17,702 nt of DNA. Origin: RGIG8785 sp045655245 (GTDB lineage Bacteria; Bacillota; Clostridia; RGIG8785). Below the pieces are notes generated by a model. It saw nothing but the letters and a program-made list of their open reading frames with translations, was not told the origin of the DNA and did no database searches. The translations under genes and the position numbers were made by a program. The DNA is taken from assembly GCA_045655245.1 (NCBI GenBank), contig JAZOOX010000004.1, positions 1-17,702 on the forward strand, in the 5' to 3' direction. Each line of letters opens with the position of its first letter. The first letter of the stretch is position 1. Below, piece after piece: positions 1 through 7,770 of this stretch.

Positions 1-1361
1 CAAAAAAGAAGGCGGATGTTATGGAGAAAGAACGGGCGCACTTTATCCACGGTATTGTGGAAGAGGATGGTACCGTTACCGTACCGGGTGCTTTGCGCAA
101 TGGCGTTTCGGAAACGGTTGCAAACGCCTTGTTTGACGAGATTTCCCGCTTTGCCGAGTACGCTTTCAATAAGTCCCATGCCGCCGCATACGCCCACCTT
201 GCCTATCAGACGGCATATTTGAAATACTATTACCCCAAGGAGTTTATGGCGGCGCTTTTAACCAGCTTTTTGGGAACTCCGTCTAAGATCGCTCGCTACG
301 TAGGCGAATGTAAGCGCCTGGAGATTCCCGTTCTTGCGCCCCACGTTAACCGAAGCGGTGATGCCTTTATCACCTGTGACGAAGGGATCTGCTTCTCGCT
401 GAGTGGGATTAAAAATGTAGGACGCAGTTTTTCTGCCGCCGTTTTAGAGGAACGAAAAGCCAACGGCATCTTTATCGACTTGCACGATTTTTGTACGCGT
501 ATGGATCGCACCGATTGCAACAAACGCGCTTTGGAGAGCTTGATTCGAAGCGGTGCGATGGATGGGCTTGGTGGTCATCGGGCACAATTGTTCAACGCGT
601 TCGAGTCGATCTATGAAGGGGTTCACAGTTCGGCACGTCGCTCGCTGGAAGGACAAATGAGCTTTTTTGGCGGGGATTTGGTGTCCAACGATCGGGAAGC
701 CATTCCTTTCTGTCCCCCTTATTCCGAAGAGCAGATTCTGGCAATGGAGAAAGAATCAACGGGCCTGTACTTTTCGGGACATCCCCTGGACAAGTTTGAT
801 GAACAGCTTGCTTTTTGCGGCGCAACCCCCACTTCCGAGTTTTCCGACTTGACCGACGGCGGCGAAGAAGGCTTGAAAAACGGGAGTGTGGTCAAGGTCG
901 CGGGGTTAATCACGTCGATTAAAGAGAAAAAGACCAAGCGGGGGGATGTGATGGCTTTCGTTACTTTGGATGACCATTACGGTTCGGTTGAAATTTTGTT
1001 CTTCCCCAAGGTGTGGACAGCGTGCCGCCACCGTATGCGCAACGATATCCCGCTGGTTATTCAGGGAAGGCTTAGTCTGCGGGAGGATGAGCCCACCACA
1101 CTGGTTGCCGATACCGTTTTAGAATTGGGCGAGGCTATACCTCAAAAACTTTATCTCAGAATATCGGCAGAACAGGAGCATACGATAGAAAGGGTCCTTG
1201 GTTTGCTGAGGGAGGCCCATGGCTCGTTACCTGTGTATTTGTATTACGAAAAAACCAAAACCACCAAACAAACCACCGAAGCGTATTGGGTAACGCTATC
1301 CCAAAAGCTGTTGAAAGAACTGAAAAACCTTTTGGGTGATACATCCGTTAAACCTGTTTAA
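1..1361 (+). CDS. dnaE: DNA polymerase III subunit alpha, C-terminal part (5' end outside window)
   Basis: Catalytic subunit of the replicative or lesion-tolerant DNA polymerase III, acting in DNA synthesis at the fork. The frame is open from the left edge (codons start at base 3), so the PHP and catalytic palm domains lie outside. Visible in order: a stretch with KKKADVMEKER and NKSHAAAYAHLAYQTAYLK, typical of the polymerase fingers region; a helix-hairpin-helix region around GIKNVG and NKRALESLIRSGAMDGL; an OB-fold nucleic-acid-binding region starting near VVKVAGLITSIKEKKTKRG and including MAFVTLDD; and a short C-terminal domain with a Lys/Thr-rich patch (KTKTTKQTTE). This order matches the DnaE family and not PolC, which carries an internal exonuclease and a different domain order. 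The TAA stop is followed at once by AAGGAGG for the next gene, so the two are probably cotranscribed. Identification is firm; the full length cannot be judged. Confidence 0.95.
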   Translation, partial: KKKADVMEKERAHFIHGIVEEDGTVTVPGALRNGVSETVANALFDEISRFAEYAFNKSHAAAYAHLAYQTAYLKYYYPKEFMAALLTSFLGTPSKIARYVGECKRLEIPVLAPHVNRSGDAFITCDEGICFSLSGIKNVGRSFSAAVLEERKANGIFIDLHDFCTRMDRTDCNKRALESLIRSGAMDGLGGHRAQLFNAFESIYEGVHSSARRSLEGQMSFFGGDLVSNDREAIPFCPPYSEEQILAMEKESTGLYFSGHPLDKFDEQLAFCGATPTSEFSDLTDGGEEGLKNGSVVKVAGLITSIKEKKTKRGDVMAFVTLDDHYGSVEILFFPKVWTACRHRMRNDIPLVIQGRLSLREDEPTTLVADTVLELGEAIPQKLYLRISAEQEHTIERVLGLLREAHGSLPVYLYYEKTKTTKQTTEAYWVTLSQKLLKELKNLLGDTSVKPV

Positions 1362-1372
1362 GGAGGTAGCTG

Positions 1373-2974
1373 ATGCGCGTCTTTATCAATCGTAGTGAAA
1401 AGGAAATGGAAAATAAAACAACCGTTCTCTCTTTGGTCAGAGAAAACGGAGCGATTTCAGCAAGTGTAAACGGAATGGCAGCTGCCTGGGAGACGGAAAT
1501 CAAAGAAGGTGATCGCGTCGAATTGTTTATGCCAGGGACGCCGGAAGGTATCCGCGTGCTTCGGCGAACGTTGGTGGCGATTTTAGTTGCTGCTTTCCGT
1601 CGTGTACACCCCGATAAAAAATTGCGGATTTGCCACCCCGTCTATCGTACCCTTACGGGCGAGGTAGAAGGGGCGGAGCCTTTTGATGAAAAGGCGCTCC
1701 AATCCTTGAAAAATGAAATGGACCGTCTGATCTCCGCTGACCTGCCTTTGGAATCGGTTCCTTTAACAAAAGACGAGCGGGAAAACCAGTACCTGGAAAG
1801 CGGTTTTATGCTTTGTGAAAATGATGTTTGCTTAGAACCCGACCTGGTATACGGTCAGCGTCTGAACGGTGTTTTAATGTACATCAAGGGGATCAAGGCA
1901 CCGACTACGGGGGTTATCAAAGGATACGGACTAACTTTGCAGGACGGCGGGTTTGTGCTCTCTTGCGACGGCACAAATTTGTCCAGCCCCATATTGACCC
2001 GTGCAATGCGGGAACATCGTTTGTGGGGGGACATTTTGGATGTCCACAGTGTACCCGCATTAAATCGGGTGGTTACGGCTACCGATACCCGTGATATGGT
2101 GCATATGCAGGAAAGCTTGACCGAAAAACGGATTGCCGCCTTGGCGGAAACCATCAAAATGAACCAACCGCGCGTCAAAGTGGTTTTGATTACCGGCCCG
2201 TCCTCATCAGGAAAAACAACGCTTTCATATAAATTAAACATTGCCTTGCGGGTACTTGGGTTAACGCCTATCAACATCTCGTTGGACAATTACTTTTTAG
2301 CACGGGAGCAAATTCCCCTGGATGAATTCGGAAAGCCCGCCATCGAGGAGCTGGAGGCCTTGGATTATCCGCTTTTCAATCGCCATTTAAAGAGCCTTTT
2401 GTCAGGCGAAACGGTTGAGATGCCCATTTACGATTTTACCGTTTCCCGTCCTTCGGAAGCAAAACGCTCCTTAAAGCTTTCTGACGGCCAAGTCTTGATT
2501 GTCGAGGGCATTCACGCCCTTAACGACAAGCTGACCCACTCGGTTCCCCGTAACCGAAAATTCAAAATTTACTGTTCGCCGCTGATTGACCTGAACTATG
2601 ATGCATATAATTCGGTTTCGTCCAGTGATATCCGTTTGTTGCGTCGGATGGTCCGTGATAACCTCTTTCGTTCGACTGACGCAGAAGGGACCTTTGCCCA
2701 TTGGGAAGGGGTACAGCGGGGGGAACGGAAAAATATCTTCCCACACACTGAATCAGCTGACGTGATTTTTAATTCGGCAATTATATATGAACCTTGTTTG
2801 ATGCGCACCTATGCAAGCGACCTCTTACGCCGGGTTCCCGCCGATAGTCCGTATTATTATGAAGCACAACGTTTGCTTCGGTTGTTGGAGCGGTTTGCGC
2901 CGATGGACGATCGTTATATCCCATCAAACGCTTATATTCGCGAATTTATCGGAAACAGTTCATTCCATTACTAA
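1373..2974 (+). CDS. Nucleoside (uridine-type) kinase with N-terminal TGS-like region and PRK-type P-loop domain
   Basis: A 533-aa cytoplasmic protein, probably an ATP-dependent nucleoside kinase of the phosphoribulokinase/uridine kinase family that would phosphorylate uridine or cytidine in pyrimidine salvage. The first ~60 residues look like a beta-grasp TGS domain, followed by a region resembling the second additional domain of threonyl-tRNA synthetase. The C-terminal half has a P-loop GPSSSGKTT (residues 275-283), then SLDNYF and DYPLFN, typical of uridine kinases, and VEGIHALND. It is much longer than stand-alone uridine kinases (about 210 aa). This TGS-plus-kinase form is known from Clostridia, but its substrate is rarely proven. 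The start at 1373 is set by AAGGAGG just upstream, next to the dnaE stop. Family is clear; substrate is inferred. Confidence 0.87.
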   Translation: MRVFINRSEKEMENKTTVLSLVRENGAISASVNGMAAAWETEIKEGDRVELFMPGTPEGIRVLRRTLVAILVAAFRRVHPDKKLRICHPVYRTLTGEVEGAEPFDEKALQSLKNEMDRLISADLPLESVPLTKDERENQYLESGFMLCENDVCLEPDLVYGQRLNGVLMYIKGIKAPTTGVIKGYGLTLQDGGFVLSCDGTNLSSPILTRAMREHRLWGDILDVHSVPALNRVVTATDTRDMVHMQESLTEKRIAALAETIKMNQPRVKVVLITGPSSSGKTTLSYKLNIALRVLGLTPINISLDNYFLAREQIPLDEFGKPAIEELEALDYPLFNRHLKSLLSGETVEMPIYDFTVSRPSEAKRSLKLSDGQVLIVEGIHALNDKLTHSVPRNRKFKIYCSPLIDLNYDAYNSVSSSDIRLLRRMVRDNLFRSTDAEGTFAHWEGVQRGERKNIFPHTESADVIFNSAIIYEPCLMRTYASDLLRRVPADSPYYYEAQRLLRLLERFAPMDDRYIPSNAYIREFIGNSSFHY

Positions 2975-2986
2975 GGAGGAGCGGCC

Positions 2987-3076
2987 ATGGAACTCAAAAA
3001 ATGCGGATTTTCTGCGGCGATGTGTGCCGTTGCTGTGGTTTCGGCCGCCTGCCGTGCTTTGCATAAAAATAAATAG
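2987..3076 (+). CDS. 29-aa hydrophobic, cysteine-containing small protein
   Basis: A short frame with an excellent ribosome binding site: AAGGAGGA at 2973-2980, six bases before ATG 2987, and overlapping the TAA of the kinase gene. The predicted 29-aa peptide has a basic start (MELKK), a hydrophobic, alanine/valine-rich core at residues 8-21, three cysteines (C6, C13, C22) and a basic tail ending HKNK. This is the layout of a tiny membrane-inserted peptide or an uncleaved signal anchor. I recognise no family. It ends in TAG, and the downstream gene lies in the same frame after only 39 bases, so it could instead be the severed start of that gene. The ribosome binding site is stronger than that of the following gene, which supports real translation starting here. 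Confidence 0.55.
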   Translation: MELKKCGFSAAMCAVAVVSAACRALHKNK

Positions 3077-3115
3077 GTTTCTATTGTAAAGCCCTTTTTG
3101 GAAGGCCCCAAACTG

Positions 3116-3769
3116 ATGGTTACCTGTATGGAACAAAGGGAGGGGTTTTGCAGCTATATCAAGCGTGCGGAAAATGGCGCCTTAATACGTGCCGAGGCAA
3201 GTTTGGGCGAATCAGCGGGAGTAGATCTTTCCTTCGATAAAAGCCTTCAAGAGGAAGGAGGTATCCCCGTTCCCAAAGAACTGCTATCCTGCTTGCTGAC
3301 CGCAATTGTGACCGAATCCAAAAAGACACCGATCCGTATTTGTCTCTCTGCCGAAGGGACTCCTGGTTTTTCGGATTTTGACCTTCCGTGCTGTGCTTCG
3401 CCAAAGAAGACGGTCGCCGTTTTATTAGGGGAGGTGGACGGAAAGACCGCGGATATTATCAAAACCAAGTATGGGGAGGAAAATGTCAAAACGGCAAAAA
3501 ACGGTCTGATCCCCGTGGCTGAATTAATTCGTTCTGCCGCTGTGAACGTACTGTTTTCAGGTCCTTTAAGAGAAGTGGCAACCTTTCTCGGCATACCGAT
3601 AAGAGAAACGAGCCATCTGTTAGGGCTTTTTCCAAACGGCACGGACGGATTCATACTGGCGTCGTCACCCGATTTGCTGGATGCAGTTCGTAACCGCGAA
3701 ACCTTGCTCGCCCTTCAACAACTTTCTCAACAAGAAATTAAAGCAGGTATCCTGATCACCCAACAGTAG
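3116..3769 (+). CDS. Hypothetical protein, unrecognised family (217 aa)
   Basis: A 217-aa protein I do not recognise. No signal peptide, membrane segment or known catalytic motif is visible. It looks soluble, with a CC pair (DLPCCAS) near the middle and a C-terminal half of mixed helix/strand character (KKTVAVLLGEVDGK, then a LIPVAELIRSAAVNVLF helix-strand pattern). The start is uncertain: ATG 3116 has GGAAGG ten bases upstream, ATG 3128 lies four codons on, and TTG 3098 would add six codons. The frame is open upstream as far as the TAG that closes the 29-aa ORF. It is the last + strand gene before a strong terminator whose loop contains its own stop codon, so it probably ends the dnaE/kinase transcription unit. 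Function unknown. Confidence 0.7.
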   Translation: MVTCMEQREGFCSYIKRAENGALIRAEASLGESAGVDLSFDKSLQEEGGIPVPKELLSCLLTAIVTESKKTPIRICLSAEGTPGFSDFDLPCCASPKKTVAVLLGEVDGKTADIIKTKYGEENVKTAKNGLIPVAELIRSAAVNVLFSGPLREVATFLGIPIRETSHLLGLFPNGTDGFILASSPDLLDAVRNRETLLALQQLSQQEIKAGILITQQ

Positions 3770-3789
3770 GGCAGGATACCTGCTTTTTT
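3741..3789 (+). terminator. Rho-independent terminator between converging genes
   Basis: A perfect 14-bp inverted repeat, arms 3741-3754 (AAGCAGGTATCCTG) and 3772-3785, with a 17-base loop and a run of six T at 3784-3789. It overlaps the last codons of the hypothetical gene, whose TAG at 3767-3769 lies in the loop. The T run overlaps the stop of the converging HAD gene. On the opposite strand the stem is followed by a weaker T-rich stretch (TTTAATTTCTT), so it may act in both directions. Confidence 0.9.
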
Positions 3790-4600
3790 AAAACATCATT
3801 TCAAGCACATCTCTTACAGCTCGTCCGTGGGAACCGCCGATTCCGACGGTATGGGAAGCCGTTTCCTTAACACTTTCTGCGGCATCACTTACAACAAAGG
3901 AGTGGGGCGTGATGGCAAACATGCTGATGTCATTCTCGTTGTCTCCCAAGGTGATGATTCGGTCTTTTTGGATATTCAGTACTTCGGCAACTTTCAAAAC
4001 AGAAATCCCTTTACATGTGTTTTTGTCCGAGAGCTCTAAGTACCATTGCCCTCCTTGGGCAATGGTGAACGCGTCTGCGCTCGGTGCCGAAAATACAATG
4101 TCACGGACTTTTTCCATATCTTCGGGGACGACACCGAAAACCAGTTTCGTCCAAGTTCCTTTTGCTTCTTCCCAGGGAACAAAGGGGTAGGGAAGGTGTT
4201 CGGAGCGGATATGATGCTGAATCGAGGAGTTATCATCAATGAAGTAAATGGTGCGGTCATTGAAAATTTCAAATCCCAGTCCGTCAAACCGACTCATAAC
4301 GTAATCATACATTTCCTCGGATTTTTTCTTATCCAAGGCTGAAACATAGGGGAAAGTGTCGGTTTTAGGATCATAAATCAGAGCGCCGTTTCCTGCAATC
4401 ACCGGAGCGTTTATTTCCAATTCGCGATACCACGGTTCTAATGCAAACAGGCATCTTCCGCTGGCAAAGGTGAAATATCCGCCTTCCTCCATAAACTCTT
4501 TTATCGCAGTTTTGTTCTCCTGTGAAAGGGTATACTCTGGATTTGACAGGAGTGTCCCGTCTACATCAGAAACAAAGAGCCAGCCTTCATATTTACCCAT
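3788..4600 (-). CDS. Cof-type HAD-superfamily phosphatase (copy 1 of 3)
   Basis: A 270-aa cytoplasmic haloacid-dehalogenase-type hydrolase, probably Mg2+-dependent and acting on small phosphorylated metabolites such as sugar phosphates or cofactors. Motif I is DVDGTLL with nucleophile D12 and acid D14; motif II is in FASGR; the motif III lysine is probably in NTCKGISVLK; motif IV is GDNENDISMF. The cap between motifs II and III is large, as in the C2B/Cof class. It is the last gene of three tandem paralogs on this strand. Its ATG overlaps the end of the preceding copy by 8 bases, with AAGGAG upstream, so translation is probably coupled. The stop at 3788-3790 lies against a shared terminator hairpin. 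Family is firm; the substrate cannot be read from sequence. Confidence 0.88.
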   Translation of the reverse strand: MGKYEGWLFVSDVDGTLLSNPEYTLSQENKTAIKEFMEEGGYFTFASGRCLFALEPWYRELEINAPVIAGNGALIYDPKTDTFPYVSALDKKKSEEMYDYVMSRFDGLGFEIFNDRTIYFIDDNSSIQHHIRSEHLPYPFVPWEEAKGTWTKLVFGVVPEDMEKVRDIVFSAPSADAFTIAQGGQWYLELSDKNTCKGISVLKVAEVLNIQKDRIITLGDNENDISMFAITPHSFVVSDAAESVKETASHTVGIGGSHGRAVRDVLEMMF

Positions 4601-5423
4601 TTTCTTTTCTCCTTTTTATCTGGTTGGTCATATGCCCGATGACTTCGGCAATGGCGGATCCGCTATCCCCACGGGTCGCTGTCACAAACTGGGCCGCCTT
4701 CTTCGCCCCATCGGTAGCGTTGGCAACGGCAAAAGAAACGCCACCGTATTTTAGAAGAGTAATATCGTTTTCGTTATCGCCCACCGTAATGAGTTTTTCT
4801 TTCGAACAATTGAATAAGGAACACAATAACCCCAACTGGCAGGCCTTTGTTACTCCAATGTCGGTAATTTCATAGAATTCGGGTGTGCTTTGGGCAAACT
4901 GGAATTGATTGAAATACGGTTTTTGGGCCAACGCTTCTTTTAACGCTGTCATTTTATCAGACTCTACTGCCAGCAGTATCTTGCAAAAATGAGCGTATGT
5001 ATCGGTGCGGAGCGGCGTGATTTTTTGTCGTTCATAATGCCGTAACAACGAAGGGTTTTCACGAAGAGAGTAAATGGCATCCTTGCTGTATCCCGCAACG
5101 CCACAGTAAGGGATCGTGTCAAGAATATCTGTAATCAAAGGCTCGATTGCAGGACCTAATTCTTTTAATGAAAGAAATTCGTTTTTTTTCGGCAGATAAA
5201 CACACGCCCCGTTGTTATAAATAACAGGGGTGTCTAAATCCAGCTCACGGTACACTTTTAAAGTGCTCTCCAAATATCGGCCGCTTGCCAGCACAAATAC
5301 GCCCCCTGCATCGCGCCAGTTTTTGATTGCTTCCTTGCTTTCGTTTGTCGGACACATCGTTCCGTTTTGGAGTAAAGTTCCGTCAATGTCTGAAACAATA
5401 GTCCAACCGCTTAATAAACCCAT
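4593..5423 (-). CDS. Cof-type HAD-superfamily phosphatase (copy 2 of 3)
   Basis: A 276-aa HAD phosphatase, paralogous to its two neighbours. Motif I is SDIDGTLL with D12 and D14, preceded by the GW pair at residues 6-7 that all three copies share. Motif II is FVLASGR and motif IV is VGDNENDITLL. The motif III region reads GVTKACQLGLL, so the lysine is kept but the usual following glycine is absent. The frame extends 36 codons further upstream, but that stretch only overlaps the previous gene; I chose ATG 5421-5423 because it aligns with the MG start of the paralogs and follows the previous stop codon by one base, with GAGG in the preceding gene's last codons. Likely coupled translation. Substrate unknown. 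Confidence 0.87.
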   Translation of the reverse strand: MGLLSGWTIVSDIDGTLLQNGTMCPTNESKEAIKNWRDAGGVFVLASGRYLESTLKVYRELDLDTPVIYNNGACVYLPKKNEFLSLKELGPAIEPLITDILDTIPYCGVAGYSKDAIYSLRENPSLLRHYERQKITPLRTDTYAHFCKILLAVESDKMTALKEALAQKPYFNQFQFAQSTPEFYEITDIGVTKACQLGLLCSLFNCSKEKLITVGDNENDITLLKYGGVSFAVANATDGAKKAAQFVTATRGDSGSAIAEVIGHMTNQIKRRKENG

Positions 5424-5424
5424 T

Positions 5425-6252
5425 TTATTCCTCACCCACCAAATGGTTTCGTACCGTTTCAATTGCTTCTGCAACAGCCCCGCCGATTGCCCCGCTGGAG
5501 CGGGTGGAGAACTTGGCGGCTTTTTTTGCATACTCGGTAGCGTTGCTCACCGCAAAAGAAAATTCGGTGAGAGAAAGCATTTTTACATCGTTTTCGTTAT
5601 CGCCGATGGTAATCAGCTTGTCAAAAGAAAACCCCAGTTGTTGAACCACGTGGGCAACAGCCTTTCCTTTCGAAGCGGTTAGTTTAGAGGCTTCGTAGAA
5701 AAAAGGCGCACTTTGCGCAAAAAAGAAATCGTTCGCAAAAGGAGATTGCATCATGAAACTGCGGAAAGAATCCATCAGCGGCGGGTCGATGGCAAACAAA
5801 ATCTTGCTCCAGGGCTTGGGAACGGTTTTTAAGGTCTCGTTCAAAAGGGGAAGACTCTCCCGCGCAATATGTTCCGTTACCATCTGATTGTGACGCAGGA
5901 AAAAAACGTCCTTTTCCCCGTATATTTCAACGCCTGCCTGAGGATAATTTTCCAAAACATATTCAACAAGAGAAGCGGCATTGTCTTCTAAGAAATCGGT
6001 GTAAGTCAGGCGATCGGTTGTAAAGTCCCGTACCACCGTACCGTTATTTGCTACAATAGGCGTATGAAGTCCTAAACGGTCATAAAATTGCTTGGCACTT
6101 CCGGTAGAACGTCCCGTTGCTAAGACAAAAGTGCCTCCGTCTTTTGTAAAACCGGAAACGGCTTCAATGTCCTTTTCGTTTAAGATGCACTCGTTACCAA
6201 TCAACGTTCCGTCAATATCCGAAACCATGATCCAACCGTCAAAAATCCCCAT
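5425..6252 (-). CDS. Cof-type HAD-superfamily phosphatase (copy 3 of 3, first in operon)
   Basis: A 275-aa Cof-type HAD phosphatase and the promoter-proximal gene of the three-gene - strand operon. Motif I is SDIDGTLIG (D12, D14), motif II is FVLATGR, the motif III lysine is in TASKGKAV, and motif IV is IGDNENDVKML. An ATG three codons further upstream (6261) would leave no gap after AAAGG; starting at 6252 gives AAAGG about nine bases of spacing and matches the MG start of the other copies. The consensus promoter at 6279-6307 predicts a leader of about 20 bases. The three copies are similar in length and motifs but clearly diverged, suggesting old tandem duplication with possible substrate divergence. 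Confidence 0.88.
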   Translation of the reverse strand: MGIFDGWIMVSDIDGTLIGNECILNEKDIEAVSGFTKDGGTFVLATGRSTGSAKQFYDRLGLHTPIVANNGTVVRDFTTDRLTYTDFLEDNAASLVEYVLENYPQAGVEIYGEKDVFFLRHNQMVTEHIARESLPLLNETLKTVPKPWSKILFAIDPPLMDSFRSFMMQSPFANDFFFAQSAPFFYEASKLTASKGKAVAHVVQQLGFSFDKLITIGDNENDVKMLSLTEFSFAVSNATEYAKKAAKFSTRSSGAIGGAVAEAIETVRNHLVGEE

Positions 6253-6278
6253 AAATCTCATCCTTTCTACAAAAATGA

Positions 6279-6307
6279 ATTATACCATGGGAACCGTGTA
6301 ATGTCAA
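6279..6307 (-). promoter_or_regulatory. Sigma-A promoter for the HAD operon
   Basis: On the - strand, TTGACA (bases 6307-6302), a 17-base spacer and TATAAT (6284-6279), an exact match to the vegetative consensus. Transcription should begin near 6272, about 20 bases before the ATG of the first HAD gene. The spacer contains the palindrome CCATGG, which may be chance. Confidence 0.85.
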
Positions 6308-6325
6308 TTTCAGTTTAAAATGAGA

Positions 6326-6354
6326 TTGACAAAAAAAGAAAAAGGCGGTATACT
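6326..6354 (+). promoter_or_regulatory. Sigma-A promoter for lysA
   Basis: TTGACA at 6326-6331, a 17-base spacer and TATACT at 6349-6354, with transcription expected near 6361. The leader to the lysA ATG is only about 37 bases, too short for a lysine riboswitch. It lies back to back with the HAD operon promoter, with 18 bases between the two -35 boxes. Confidence 0.83.
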
Positions 6355-6397
6355 GTTACCATTGATTTTTGGCGCAATTCGGAAAGGAAGAAATGAA

Positions 6398-7696
6398 ATG
6401 TACACAGCAGACGAACTGCAAACCAATCAAAACGGTGAACTGTTAATTGGAGGGGTTGTTGCAACCGAACTGGCAAAAACTTACGGTACACCGCTGTATG
6501 TGATGGACGAAGATAAAATCAGGGCCGCATGCCGTACCTATCGTGATGCGATTGCTAAGTATTATGACGGAAACGGTCTGGTCCTTTATGCAAGCAAAGC
6601 GTTTTGCTGTAAGCAGATGTGCCGCATCGCCAAGGAAGAGGGGCTGGGCATCGATGTTGTGTCAGGTGGAGAACTTTACACGGCAATTTCCAGCGGTTTC
6701 CCGTTGGAACGCGTTTATTTTCACGGGAATAATAAATCGGATGACGAGTTGATGATGGCAGTCGAACACAAAATCGGTTGTGTCATCGTTGACAATGAAG
6801 AAGAGTTGCTGGTTTTAAACAAGATTTGCGAACAAAAAAACGAGAAGATGCGCGTGATGTTCCGTGTCAAACCCGGTGTCGAGGCACATACCCACGAGTT
6901 TATTAAAACGGGTCAACTGGACTCCAAGTTCGGTGTCGCATTAGAAACCGGCGAAGCGTTCGAACTGCTGAAAAAGGCGTTTTCATTACCGTATATTGAG
7001 GTGGTTGGCATCCATTGCCACATCGGTTCTCAGATTTTTGATCTGTCGCCCTTCGAACTGGCGGCAGAACGGATGATGGGCTTGATTATACGTGTCAAAA
7101 AAGAACTGGGTCAAACCTTACCCCAGTTAAACTTGGGTGGCGGGTTTGGTATCCGTTACGAAGAAACGGATGACCCGATTCCGTATGAGTCGTACATTGA
7201 ATCTGTTTCTAAGGTAATTAAAAAGCAGTGTTGCGAACATCAAATTCCGTTACCGTATATTTTAATGGAACCCGGCCGTTCAATTGTCGGTCCTGCCGGC
7301 TACACCCTTTACACCGTTGGAGCGATTAAAGAGATTCCCGAAATCAGAACCTACCTTTCGGTAGACGGTGGCATGAGTGATAATCCGAGATATATTTTAT
7401 ACGGTGCTCGTTATCAGGCGGTCATTGCTAATCGTGCTAATAAACCAAAAACAAAGGTTTATACCATTTCGGGCAAATGTTGCGAGTCGGGGGATATCAT
7501 CTGTGATGATGTTTCGCTGCAGGAAGCCGAGCGGGGGGATTGTCTCTGCGTATTGGCAACGGGAGCATACAACTACTCCATGTCCAGCAACTATAACAGA
7601 ATCAAAAAGCCTGCGGTTGTAATGGTCCGAGAGGGGAAGCATTACCTTGCTGTAAAGCCCGAGTCATTCGAGGACCTGGTACGAAACGATATATAA
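6398..7696 (+). CDS. lysA: Diaminopimelate decarboxylase
   Basis: A PLP-dependent fold-III decarboxylase of 432 aa that converts meso-diaminopimelate to L-lysine, the last step of lysine synthesis, in the cytoplasm. Visible hallmarks: the PLP lysine in YASKAF (K67), HCHIGSQ (206-212), the glycine-rich phosphate loop GGGFGI (from 247), EPGRSIV (from 291), and KCCESGD with the likely catalytic cysteine at C362. Length fits the family (about 420-440). The frame opens at 6320, but that start lies upstream of the promoter -10 box; ATG 6398 follows GGAAAGGAAG with good spacing. The gene stands alone between its own promoter and terminator. No lysine riboswitch or other control element is visible in the short leader. 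Confidence 0.94.
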   Translation: MYTADELQTNQNGELLIGGVVATELAKTYGTPLYVMDEDKIRAACRTYRDAIAKYYDGNGLVLYASKAFCCKQMCRIAKEEGLGIDVVSGGELYTAISSGFPLERVYFHGNNKSDDELMMAVEHKIGCVIVDNEEELLVLNKICEQKNEKMRVMFRVKPGVEAHTHEFIKTGQLDSKFGVALETGEAFELLKKAFSLPYIEVVGIHCHIGSQIFDLSPFELAAERMMGLIIRVKKELGQTLPQLNLGGGFGIRYEETDDPIPYESYIESVSKVIKKQCCEHQIPLPYILMEPGRSIVGPAGYTLYTVGAIKEIPEIRTYLSVDGGMSDNPRYILYGARYQAVIANRANKPKTKVYTISGKCCESGDIICDDVSLQEAERGDCLCVLATGAYNYSMSSNYNRIKKPAVVMVREGKHYLAVKPESFEDLVRNDI

Positions 7697-7710
7697 AACA
7701 ACAGTTTATC

Positions 7711-7750
7711 TAAAGGGGTGCGCGTAAAGGTGCACCCCTTTACTTTTGGA
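7711..7750 (+). terminator. Rho-independent terminator after lysA
   Basis: An 11-bp perfect inverted repeat, arms 7711-7721 (TAAAGGGGTGC) and 7732-7742, with a 10-base loop, followed by a weak T tract (CTTTTGG). It separates lysA from the promoter of the division cluster. Confidence 0.8.
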
Positions 7751-7770
7751 ATAAAAAATTCAGAAAGATA

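Noticed and set aside
2987..3076. Lipoprotein signal peptide in the 29-aa ORF (SAAC before C22)
   Set aside because: The lipobox normally needs Leu, Val or Ile at -3; here it is Ser, and only seven residues would remain after the cysteine.
3074..3076. Recoding of TAG as an amino acid (readthrough or pyrrolysine)
   Set aside because: Other genes in the window end in TAG normally and there is no recoding signal visible.
6320..6397. Longer lysA start at 6320
   Set aside because: It lies upstream of the -35 box of the lysA promoter and has no ribosome binding site; ATG 6398 has one.
6393..6446. Out-of-frame ATG at 6393 starting a 17-codon frame across the lysA start
   Set aside because: It is too close to the ribosome site compared with ATG 6398 and looks like chance overlap in ATGAAATG.
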